Shown here piece by piece: positions 7,242 to 14,765 of a DNA stretch of 64,000 nt. The stretch is taken from contig JACKHB010000004.1 of NCBI GenBank assembly GCA_020639195.1, positions 310,001-374,000 of the forward strand, given 5' to 3'. The stretch is from Phycisphaeraceae bacterium. Its GTDB lineage: Bacteria; Planctomycetota; Phycisphaerae; Phycisphaerales; UBA1924. A program made the translations under genes and the position numbers. The notes under the pieces were generated by a model. That model was not told the DNA's origin. It made no database searches and worked only from the letters and a program-made list of their open reading frames with translations. Within the stretch, counting starts at the first letter, position 1; every line of letters begins with the position of its first letter.

Positions 7242-8735
7242 ATGATCACGAATTTCGGCCCCGGCTCGCAGCCCCAGAGCCGGCGAAAGAAGGTCATCGA
7301 CGCCGCGAGGAAGCACCTCAACGCGCGCGAGGCCGACAAGGCCGAGGAAGTCCTGCGACCGCTCATCCACGCCTCAAAGCCCGACCCCGAGGCCCTGTTC
7401 CTTCAGGCGGCGGTCTACGAACTTCGCCACCGGCTCGAACCCGCGGCGGACCTGTGCCGGCGCTCGCTCGCCATCTTCGACCACCCCGAGCCGCGTCTGC
7501 TGCTGGCGCGGTGCCTCCGCCAGCAGGGCGAGACCGACGAGGTGGTCTCGCTGTGCGACCAGGTGCTGTCGCGCCACCCGGACAGCGTGCCCGCCCAGCT
7601 CATCAAGTGCGGCGCGCTCGAGGAGGCCGGGCGGTACGCCGACGCCAAGGCGATCGCAACACCCCTGCTCGACAAGACCAGGGGCACGCCCGCCGAGCCC
7701 ATGGCCCGCTACGAGTGGGCCAAGCTGCTGGTGCAGGACAAGCAGTACGACCAGGCCGTGACGCTCATCGATGAGCTGATGGCCAAGGCCGAACAGCCCG
7801 AGTTCCGGCGGGGCCTGTTCTATCTCAAGGCCAAGGCGTGCGACCGTCGCAAGGATTTCGCCGGAGCGTACGAGTCCGCGCTCGCGGCCAACGAGATCGG
7901 CAAGCTCGAGTTCTCGCCGGACCTCTACGAGCAGCAGGTCTCGATCCTCATCGAGAACTGGTCGCGCGAGAAGATGGCCAGGTTCCCCGTCAGCACGTGC
8001 GACAGCGAGGTGCCGGTCTTCGTGGCCGGCATGCCCCGGAGCGGGACGAGCCTGATCGACCAGATCATCGATGCGCACCCCAAGGCCGCGGGCGTGGGCG
8101 AGCTGTCCACGATCGAGCGCTTCGCGATCGAGCTGGCCCGCGAGTGGGACCCCGACAAGGAGCCTCCGGCGAGCTTTGGCAAGTTCGACAGCTACCGCTG
8201 GAGCAAGACGGCCAAGTCGTACGTCAAGCAGATCCAGGAGCTGGCGCCCGGCGCCGAGCGGATCGTCAACAAGGCCCTGGGCAACAACAAGCTGGTCGGG
8301 CTGATCGCGCGCCTCTTCCCCAGGACCCGCATCATCCACGCGATCCGCGACCCGCGCGACGTCGCGGTGAGCTGCTTCATGGGTGGCTTCAACAACGCGC
8401 TGCACCCGTGGACCGTCCGGTTCGACTGGGTGGCCCGCGCGTGGGAGCAATCGACGCGGATGATGGAGCACTGGAAGAGGAGCCTCGATGTGCCCATCCT
8501 CGACGTGCACTACGAGAGACTGGTGCGCGATCCCGAGCACGAGTTCCCGCGGATCATCGAGTTCCTCGGCCTGGAGTGGGACGACGCTTGCCGCCGCTTC
8601 CACGAGAGCCGGCGGACGGTGCGCACGCTCAGCTACGACCAGGTCAACCGGCCGCTGTACACGACCAGCGCCGGGCGCAACGCCAATTACGCGCCGTTCA
8701 TGGAGGAGGCCGAGTTCCCCGAGTACGCGGCGTGA
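7242..8735 (+). CDS. TPR-repeat sulfotransferase
   Basis: This encodes 497 residues from ATG 7242, with GGGAG seven bases upstream. The N-terminal half, about residues 10-240, is a run of TPR-like helical pairs. The C-terminal half is a sulfotransferase domain. The 5'-phosphosulfate loop reads FVAGMPRSGTSLIDQII (about residue 265) and the 3'-phosphate-binding strand reads IIHAIRDPRDVAVSCF (about residue 365). It would transfer sulfate from PAPS to a hydroxyl or amine of an unknown acceptor. Its stop overlaps the start of a cysteine desulfurase gene as GTGA, so the two are probably translated together. Confidence 0.9.
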   Translation: MITNFGPGSQPQSRRKKVIDAARKHLNAREADKAEEVLRPLIHASKPDPEALFLQAAVYELRHRLEPAADLCRRSLAIFDHPEPRLLLARCLRQQGETDEVVSLCDQVLSRHPDSVPAQLIKCGALEEAGRYADAKAIATPLLDKTRGTPAEPMARYEWAKLLVQDKQYDQAVTLIDELMAKAEQPEFRRGLFYLKAKACDRRKDFAGAYESALAANEIGKLEFSPDLYEQQVSILIENWSREKMARFPVSTCDSEVPVFVAGMPRSGTSLIDQIIDAHPKAAGVGELSTIERFAIELAREWDPDKEPPASFGKFDSYRWSKTAKSYVKQIQELAPGAERIVNKALGNNKLVGLIARLFPRTRIIHAIRDPRDVAVSCFMGGFNNALHPWTVRFDWVARAWEQSTRMMEHWKRSLDVPILDVHYERLVRDPEHEFPRIIEFLGLEWDDACRRFHESRRTVRTLSYDQVNRPLYTTSAGRNANYAPFMEEAEFPEYAA

Positions 8736-9871
8736 TCGACCTCGACGCCAACGCCACAACCCGGCCCACGCCCGCCGTCGTCGAGGCCGTGGTCCGCGCG
8801 CTGACCGACTGCTGCCACAACCCCTCCGCCACCCACCGCGCCGGCATGAACGCCAGGGCCCAGATCGAGCTCGCCCGGCGCGACCTCGCACGCCTGCTCA
8901 ACGCCCGGCCCATCGAGATCACCTTCACATCCGGCGGCACCGAGGCGATTTGCCACGCCATCCGGGGCGTGCTGGCCGGCTCCGCCCGGCGCGCCGTGGT
9001 CAGCACACCCATCGAGCACTCGGCCATCCGCCTGCTCCTGCGGCACCTCGCCGACGCCGGGGAGATCGACCTGCGCCTGGCCCCGGTCACGCGCGACGGT
9101 GTGGTCGATCCCGGCGGGTTCGCCGACCTGCTCGACGAGCACACCGCGCTGGCCTGCTGCCAACTGGTCAACAACGAGACCGGCGTGATCCAGCCCGTCG
9201 GGGAGATCGCTGTCGCCTGCGCCCGCCATTCCACGCGCCTGCTGTGCGACGCCACCCAAGCGATCGCCAAGATCGATGTCGATGTCCGCACGCTCGGGTG
9301 CGACCTGCTGACCCTCGCGGCCCACAAGTTCCACGGGCCCAAGGGCGCCGGCGCGCTCTGGACTGCCCCCGGTCTCCGCCTCCCGCCGCTGTTCTTTGGC
9401 TCGCAGGAGATGGGCCGTCGCGCCGGCACCGAGAACGTGTCGGGCATCCTCGGCATGGCCGCCGCGGCGAGAGAGGCCGCCGCATTCCTCGCCGACCACG
9501 CCGCGCGCAGCGCCTGGAGCGCCCGGCGCGATCGCCTCGAGCACGCGTTGCTACGCGCGATTCCCGGGGCGAGCGTCAATGGCCGCGCCCCGCGCGTGCC
9601 CAACACCACGAACATCGCGTTCCCGGGCATCGAACTCGAGGTCGCGCTCATGTCGCTCTCCGAGCGCGGCGTGCTCGCCAGCGGCGGCTCGGCGTGCTCC
9701 TCGGGCTCGCTCGAGGCCAGCCCGGTGCTGCGCGCGATGGGCCTTCCCGAAGCGCTCGCGAGCGCATCGATCCGATTCAGCCTCAGCCGCTTCACGACCG
9801 ACGACGAGATCGACCGCGCGATCCCGATCATCGTCGAGTGCCTCGGGCGGGTCGGAAGCGCTGAATCCTGA
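8732..9871 (+). CDS. Cysteine desulfurase (NifS/IscS-like)
   Basis: This encodes 379 residues from GTG 8732, overlapping the upstream stop. It is a PLP enzyme of aminotransferase class V. The PLP-Lys is in LAAHKFHGPKG (about residue 196), the PLP-contacting segments are NNETG and CDATQA, and the mobile-loop active-site Cys is in GGSACSSGSLEASPVL (about residue 325). The reaction is L-cysteine to alanine plus enzyme persulfide, feeding Fe-S clusters or thio-modified RNA. No iscU, sufE or mnmA-type partner is adjacent; coupling to a sulfotransferase is unusual. IscS versus a tRNA-thiolation role cannot be told from sequence alone. Confidence 0.92.
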   Translation: MIDLDANATTRPTPAVVEAVVRALTDCCHNPSATHRAGMNARAQIELARRDLARLLNARPIEITFTSGGTEAICHAIRGVLAGSARRAVVSTPIEHSAIRLLLRHLADAGEIDLRLAPVTRDGVVDPGGFADLLDEHTALACCQLVNNETGVIQPVGEIAVACARHSTRLLCDATQAIAKIDVDVRTLGCDLLTLAAHKFHGPKGAGALWTAPGLRLPPLFFGSQEMGRRAGTENVSGILGMAAAAREAAAFLADHAARSAWSARRDRLEHALLRAIPGASVNGRAPRVPNTTNIAFPGIELEVALMSLSERGVLASGGSACSSGSLEASPVLRAMGLPEALASASIRFSLSRFTTDDEIDRAIPIIVECLGRVGSAES

Positions 9872-10074
9872 GTCGCGAGGACTCCCCGCACAGACGCAGA
9901 GAACGCAGAACAGGGCAAGAGCGCCTGAATGCAAAGACTCTCGCCACGGAGGCGCTGGGGCGCGGAGAGAACCAATCGCGACGCGGATCCAATGGGCTCG
10001 CCGCGCTCGCGTGAATCCAAGGTTGGCGCTTTGGCTGTCAGGCGCTCTGGCCCGTTGACGCTCCGGGCATCGCT
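9872..10074. other. Intergenic spacer with phrase-like low-complexity repeats
   Basis: A 203 bp convergent spacer with no plausible gene. It contains two short phrases, GACGCAGAGAACGCAGAAC near 9894-9912 and CCACGGAGGCGCTGGGGCGC near 9944-9963. These resemble the imperfect CGCAGAGA and CACGGAGG phrases I recall from intergenic regions of many bacteria (recollection, unverified). Downstream of them nothing is recognisable. Confidence 0.35.
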
Positions 10075-10716
10075 TCACCACTCTCCTTGGCGCCCCATCG
10101 CAGCCACGCCACCGTCCTCCTCTTCGGGCGCATCACGCTCCGGAACCCCTGCCCGCCTCCGCAGCGCGCCCGCCACGAGCACCGTCGCCACGCCCCCCAC
10201 GATCGCGCTCGCCGCGACGATCCGCGCCCACCCCAGCCACGACACCCGCACCACCCTGCCTGTCCCATCCTCGATCGCGATGCGCACGAGGTCCGCCTGC
10301 CCACCCGCCGCGCTCTCAACCTGGCGCGACTGCGTCTCCCACACCCGCGCCGCGATCGCCCGCCGCTCGCCCGCCGACAGGCGAGGCCGGTCCATGTCGA
10401 TCGGCGTCAGGCGCGACCGCCTCTGCCACACCTCCTCCACCTCCACCCACGCCCCCAGCGGCCCGTGAAACGACGCGATGAGCCACTGCACCTCCCACAG
10501 GTCCGGCGCGGGCCGGGCCGCGCCCTCTTCGCCCGGGCCCGACTCGCCCGGTGCCGCGTCCCGCGGCGGATCCAGGCTCGAACCCGACAGCGACCACCAC
10601 ATCCGCTCGCCGATCGCCCCCGAGGCCACCTGCCTCGCCGGGGGCAGCAGCATCAGCCCCGCCACACCCGCCGCGCCGATCAGGAACAACACGACGCCCC
10701 GAAGCGCGCGGCTCAT
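10075..10716 (-). CDS. Two-helix membrane protein of unknown function
   Basis: This encodes 213 residues from ATG 10716, overlapping the upstream gene's stop as ATGA. The N-terminal transmembrane helix is at about residues 8-25. An acidic, Pro-rich extracytoplasmic region with several Trp follows (WEVQWLIASFHGPLGAWVEV). A second helix is at about residues 168-187, then a charged tail ending APEEEDGG-VAAMGRQGEW. No family is recognised. It is the second cistron after a zinc-ribbon membrane protein of similar topology, so the two probably share a transcript and a location. Confidence 0.7.
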   Translation of the reverse strand: MSRALRGVVLFLIGAAGVAGLMLLPPARQVASGAIGERMWWSLSGSSLDPPRDAAPGESGPGEEGAARPAPDLWEVQWLIASFHGPLGAWVEVEEVWQRRSRLTPIDMDRPRLSAGERRAIAARVWETQSRQVESAAGGQADLVRIAIEDGTGRVVRVSWLGWARIVAASAIVGGVATVLVAGALRRRAGVPERDAPEEEDGGVAAMGRQGEW

Positions 10717-11501
10717 CGTGTTCCGCCGCCGATTCTGACGGCCTCGCGAAAGAGTTCTCGCATGTCAATCCCGCACTCGGGACAGATCTCGCCGAGCTCA
10801 TCGCGCCGCTCGTACATGCAGCGCGGGCAGAGCCCCGCGTGCCAGCGATTGATGGCGTAGTAGACCTTCAGGGTCATCCGACGGCGGAGCACGCCGACGC
10901 AGATCCAGAACACCAGGGCCGCAAGCATCAGCCACTGCCAGGCGAGAATCGCGTACGGCTGCCAGCCGATCACGCGCGACGTCCGGCCCGCCGCGAGCAT
11001 CGCTCGCGCGTTCGGACCGATCGGCGCCCCGCCGGGGTACGCCGCCGCGAACAGCGGGGCAATCGTGGGCAGGTCCGCCTCCTGCGCGAGGAGTTGCAGA
11101 AGCCCGCGCCGCTCATCTGCCGAGACCGGAATCGGCGTGTCATCCGCCAGATAGCCGTCCGCGCGAAACACCCCGACACGAATCCGCTCGCCTCCCCACT
11201 CGCTCGCGGCCGCCAGGGCAAGCTCCAGCTCGCGGCGCTCGGTCGCTCCCGGCCCGGCCGCCGGATTGAACGTCCATCCCGCACCGGCCTTGTACGCGAT
11301 CGCCGAGAAGAACGTCGGCTGGGCGTGAGACCTGCCCACGCCCGGAAGATACCACAGCACGATGGACACGATGATCCACAGCCACGCGCTGGTCCACCAT
11401 CGCGGCGAGGGGTTGGTGCAGAACCCGACGAAGTGCGACCGGAGCGAGCGCCGCCCCTCGCGCCTCGTCTCTGCCCGAGTCCCATCCTCGCCCATGGCCA
11501 C
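10713..11501 (-). CDS. Membrane protein with C-terminal zinc ribbon
   Basis: This encodes 262 residues from ATG 11501; ATG 11495 is an equally good start. A basic N-terminus is followed by a helix at about residues 40-55, an exported domain of about 120 residues, a second helix at about 190-208, and a cytoplasmic tail with two CxxC knuckles (CPRCMYERRDELGEICPECG) that should bind one zinc. The same plan occurs in the gene at 25990-26772, so this is probably a lineage-specific family. Function unknown. Its stop overlaps the next gene. Confidence 0.75.
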   Translation of the reverse strand: MAMGEDGTRAETRREGRRSLRSHFVGFCTNPSPRWWTSAWLWIIVSIVLWYLPGVGRSHAQPTFFSAIAYKAGAGWTFNPAAGPGATERRELELALAAASEWGGERIRVGVFRADGYLADDTPIPVSADERRGLLQLLAQEADLPTIAPLFAAAYPGGAPIGPNARAMLAAGRTSRVIGWQPYAILAWQWLMLAALVFWICVGVLRRRMTLKVYYAINRWHAGLCPRCMYERRDELGEICPECGIDMRELFREAVRIGGGTR

Positions 11502-11616
11502 AGCCTACCCGTCGATGAGCCTCTCGCCCTTTGCGCTGTCGGCCGGCGCACTCTCTCCAGCCATTGCGGCATGTCCAGGCCGCACCTCAGGTCGGATCGG
11601 CGCCGCTCCGCTTCCT

Positions 11617-13440
11617 CTACTTCATCCCCGCCAGCTTGCGCACCGTCATGTCGAAGTTCCGCACAAGCGCCGCGTTGATCGCGTGCACCGCGCCGATGTA
11701 CACCCCCGCCGCGACCACCGCCCCCACCGCCAGCGTCACCCGCGCCTGGCCCAGCCCAGACTCCGACAGCGTCCGCTCCATGCCGTACGCCGGCTCGATC
11801 ATCGCGTAGATCGCCGAGGCCGGGCTCAGCGCCGCCAGCGCGGGGCCGATCGCCTGGATGTCGGCGCCCGCCTTCCAGCCGCACAGCCCGATGGTCCCGG
11901 CGATCCCCGCGACCACGCCGAACGCCGCGACCACCGAGCCGATCGTCCCGCGTGTCTTGACCGACCAGTGCAGCCCGATCATCACGCAGAACGCCACGAA
12001 CGGCACCACGATCAGCGGGGCCAGCAGCGCCGCCTCGGGCAGCACGACCGGCGTCTCGATCGTCCCGCGGGCGAACCCCTCCTGCACCATCACGCCATCG
12101 GGCCGCCCCAGCCCGCCCGCCGCGACGTACACCCCCGCGAGCATCAGCGTCCCCAGCGGCACCGCCAGCATCGGCAGCAGATACGCGATCAGCCCGCGCA
12201 GCTTGCCCATCAGGTACGCCGACGGCGTGATCGGCGTCGTCAGCAGCAGGTCCAGCGTGCCGTCCTCTCTCTCGCGGCTGACCGCCGTGGACGACATGTT
12301 GATCGCCACGAGCGTCAGCACCGCGATCTCGGTCCCCACGACCGTCAGCAGCACGAACCGGAACGTGGACGCGTCCATCCGCCCGACGTGGAACAGAATC
12401 AGCAGGCCCAGGCCGAACAGGCCGCCCAACGCGATGAACGACCACCGCGCCGCAATCCGCCCGAGCGTCGCGTTCCTGGCCGCCGCCTCGCGCCAGGCGA
12501 TCGGATTGCTCCACACGTTTCGCGGCGGGCGGTGCTCGGCACCCGCGCCGCCGAGTTTGAAGAGCCTGCGATACCACGGCACCCCGCCCCGCCCCGAGAC
12601 CAGGTTCTGCAGCCCGCCCGTTCGGACCGTGATGGCGGAGGCCACGATCAGCGCCAGGCTCAGCACCGCCGCCCCGGTGCAGAACGCCGTCACCGGGTGG
12701 CGCAGGCTCCAGGGCGCGCCCTCGCCCCCGCGCGGGTACGACGTCGGCGCGAGCAGTGCGTGCAGCGTCAGGAACGGGTTGAGCGAGGTCAGGCGGGTCA
12801 CGCCCGGGCCGCTCCGCTGCACCCACGCGTCGAGCGCGTAGGTGACGGCGAGGTAGCTCACGACCGCGACGTAGAACGCAAAGACGGCCCGCCGCCCCGC
12901 GATGCGAGACACGCTCAGGGCGACGGCGATCGAGCCCACCGCCAGCGCCGCGCACGCCGCGACAAGATAGCTCGCGAAGATCGACCGCCCCGGCACGCCC
13001 CCGAAATACTGGGTGAGGGCGAAGAGCGGCAGGCTCGCCGCGAGCAGCGCGATCACGAAGAACAGCCGCCCCAGCAGGTTGCCCAGCACGATCTGCGCGC
13101 GGTTCAGGGGCGTGGTGAGCAGGATCTCCCACGTGTTTGGGTTGGCCTCCTGCGCGATGGCCCCGGCCATGAACACCGGTGTGAGCACCGTGATCAGGAA
13201 GATCTGCAGATAGGCGATCCAGATGAAGCTGCGGGCCCCGGCCTGCGCCAGCTCGCGATAGTCGAGGTCACCGGCGCCGGTCTTGGCCACCAGCGCCCAC
13301 AGCAGCACCGCGATGAGCACGCCCAGGTACGCCGTGCGGATGTAGTGGTGCCGGTCGCGCCGAGACGCGTTCTGCACGATGCGCACCGCGATCGGATTCA
13401 GCGGGCCCAGCGCCAGGAGCCACCGGAGGAACACGGGCAT
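11617..13440 (-). CDS. ABC-2-type transporter permease, internally duplicated
   Basis: This encodes 607 residues from ATG 13440. About twelve hydrophobic segments fall in two halves. Each half carries the ABC-2 coupling motif after its second helix: NTWEILLTTPLNRAQIVLG at about residue 103 and DGTLDLLLTTPITPSAYLMG at about residue 395. This is the pattern of two permease units fused in one chain. Such proteins move substrates with a separate ATPase; none is beside it in the window. The substrate is unknown. It stands alone between a terminator-like hairpin (13500-13531) and the zinc-ribbon gene, with a 115 bp downstream gap holding nothing recognisable. Confidence 0.85.
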   Translation of the reverse strand: MPVFLRWLLALGPLNPIAVRIVQNASRRDRHHYIRTAYLGVLIAVLLWALVAKTGAGDLDYRELAQAGARSFIWIAYLQIFLITVLTPVFMAGAIAQEANPNTWEILLTTPLNRAQIVLGNLLGRLFFVIALLAASLPLFALTQYFGGVPGRSIFASYLVAACAALAVGSIAVALSVSRIAGRRAVFAFYVAVVSYLAVTYALDAWVQRSGPGVTRLTSLNPFLTLHALLAPTSYPRGGEGAPWSLRHPVTAFCTGAAVLSLALIVASAITVRTGGLQNLVSGRGGVPWYRRLFKLGGAGAEHRPPRNVWSNPIAWREAAARNATLGRIAARWSFIALGGLFGLGLLILFHVGRMDASTFRFVLLTVVGTEIAVLTLVAINMSSTAVSREREDGTLDLLLTTPITPSAYLMGKLRGLIAYLLPMLAVPLGTLMLAGVYVAAGGLGRPDGVMVQEGFARGTIETPVVLPEAALLAPLIVVPFVAFCVMIGLHWSVKTRGTIGSVVAAFGVVAGIAGTIGLCGWKAGADIQAIGPALAALSPASAIYAMIEPAYGMERTLSESGLGQARVTLAVGAVVAAGVYIGAVHAINAALVRNFDMTVRKLAGMK

Positions 13441-13499
13441 GTCGGATGCTATTCGCCGGGCGCGCGCACCGGGTTCGCATCCGGCGCGGGCGCAACGAG

Positions 13500-13531
13500 A
13501 AGGGGCCCGGACAATCTCGTCCGGGCCCCTT
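13500..13531 (-). terminator. Perfect 13-bp hairpin terminator
   Basis: Arms 13500-13512 (AAGGGGCCCGGAC) and 13519-13531 (GTCCGGGCCCCTT) are perfect complements around the loop AATCTC. It lies 29 bases past the stop of the RRRR-tail gene transcribed leftward, and before the permease start. On the minus strand the stem is followed by TCTCGTTG, a weak T-rich stretch. Confidence 0.75.
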
Positions 13532-13560
13532 GGAAGCCGGGTCAGGAACTTCCTGGCGGA

Positions 13561-14448
13561 TTAGTGACGACGGCGGCGAGAGGCGAACACGCCGCCAAGG
13601 CCCAGCAGGGCCAGCGACGAGGGCGCCGGAAGGATGCGGAACGTGTACCAGTTCACGCCGCTGGGAGCGATGGTCCCGGACGCGCCAACGCCATTGACGC
13701 TCATGACAAAGTCGCCACCGGGGCCGGTGCTCGTCGCGCCGAAGTCGCCGGTGTACGTCGTGTTGAACGTGCCCACGGCGATGTAGTACGTGCCAGCGCC
13801 GATCGCGGTGCCGAGGATCTGGCTCTGCAGCCCGCCGCCGGCGTCGTCGTTGTTGGCCAGCAGGTTGCCGGCCTCGCTGTACAGGCCGAGTTCCGTGTCA
13901 ACGCCGGATCCGAACGTGTTGATGTCCAGCGCATCGCCGTCGTTGCCCACCACGCCCAGGTCGATCGCGCTCGGAGCGACCACGGAGATCACGTCGATGT
14001 TGAGGTTGATGTCGTAGGGACCCTCCGTGCTGAAGCCGTAGGTATCCACGCTCAGGTAGTACGTGCCGGCGGGGTAGTTGCCAATCAGGCCGTCCTCGTC
14101 GATGAAGCCGACCGCGCTGTTCACGCCGCCGACGACATCGAGGCTCTGCGTCAGGTAGTGGTCGTTGTCGGAGCCGACGAAGATGCCCTCGTTGTTGACC
14201 AGCGACACGCGCGAGGCGCTCGCCAGCGTGAACCGGTACACGCGCTCGCCCAGCGACGCGTCGAACCCGATGGGATTGCCCAGCAGCCCCGTGTAGAAGT
14301 CCGCGTTCGAGTTGGCGCCGATCGTCGTGCCGATCAGGTTGGTGCTCGAGCCGAGCCCCAGCCCGCCAAGGTCGGTGTCCACGACGAGTTGGGCGCTCGC
14401 GGGGGCCACCAGGCCCGCCAGCGCAACGACAGCAATAGCTCTCTTCAT
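13561..14448 (-). CDS. Secreted pre-peptidase-C-like protein with RRRR tail
   Basis: This encodes 295 residues from ATG 14448 (GTG 14451 immediately precedes it; GGAG is nearby). The signal peptide ends near APASAQ. Two beta-rich domains resemble PPC (pre-peptidase C-terminal) modules. The first has YRFTLASASRVSL through AGTYYLSVDTYGF. The second has DTELGLYSEAGNLLANNDD and AGTYYIAVGTF. The C-terminus PAPSSLALLGLGGVFASRRRRH is the same sorting-type tail as in three other genes here. Likely exported and envelope-associated; no catalytic domain is seen. A perfect hairpin terminator follows. Confidence 0.85.
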   Translation of the reverse strand: MKRAIAVVALAGLVAPASAQLVVDTDLGGLGLGSSTNLIGTTIGANSNADFYTGLLGNPIGFDASLGERVYRFTLASASRVSLVNNEGIFVGSDNDHYLTQSLDVVGGVNSAVGFIDEDGLIGNYPAGTYYLSVDTYGFSTEGPYDINLNIDVISVVAPSAIDLGVVGNDGDALDINTFGSGVDTELGLYSEAGNLLANNDDAGGGLQSQILGTAIGAGTYYIAVGTFNTTYTGDFGATSTGPGGDFVMSVNGVGASGTIAPSGVNWYTFRILPAPSSLALLGLGGVFASRRRRH

Positions 14449-14765
14449 CACTCACTCTCCGCTTTTGTGTGAGACCGACCCACAAGGAACAACCCGCGCG
14501 CGCCGCAACGACGGCACGCGCCACACTCAGCTTGCCCCGGGTCTCGGGACTTGCCAGAAAAGCGGCAAGTTATTTGGGCCTCGCCTCCAGGAACCCGCCA
14601 GAGCCTGTTTCCCTCGCGGTGTCCCTCAGATTCCGGGAATCCAGCCTCCGATACTTTGGCCCGATAACTCGTGGCTCGGATCTCACGGCTAATCCAAGAA
14701 AACAGGGCTCGTCGAGGGCCCTGGAATCGGAAGTCAGATGGACCGGTTCGAGGCTCGGCCCGAAT
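14449..14765. other. Intergenic spacer between clpC and an RRRR-tail gene
   Basis: This 317 bp contains no supportable gene. A short inverted repeat, CAGGGC at 14703-14708 with GCCCTG at 14718-14723, lies about 45 bases past the clpC stop and may be a weak terminator. The part nearer 14448 should hold the promoter of the RRRR-tail gene, but no convincing hexamers stand out. Confidence 0.4.

Noticed and set aside
11362..14472. Open rightward frame of over 1000 codons antisense to the permease and RRRR-tail gene
   Set aside because: Composition (Arg, Gln, His-rich) with no domain; the opposite strand has clear genes.
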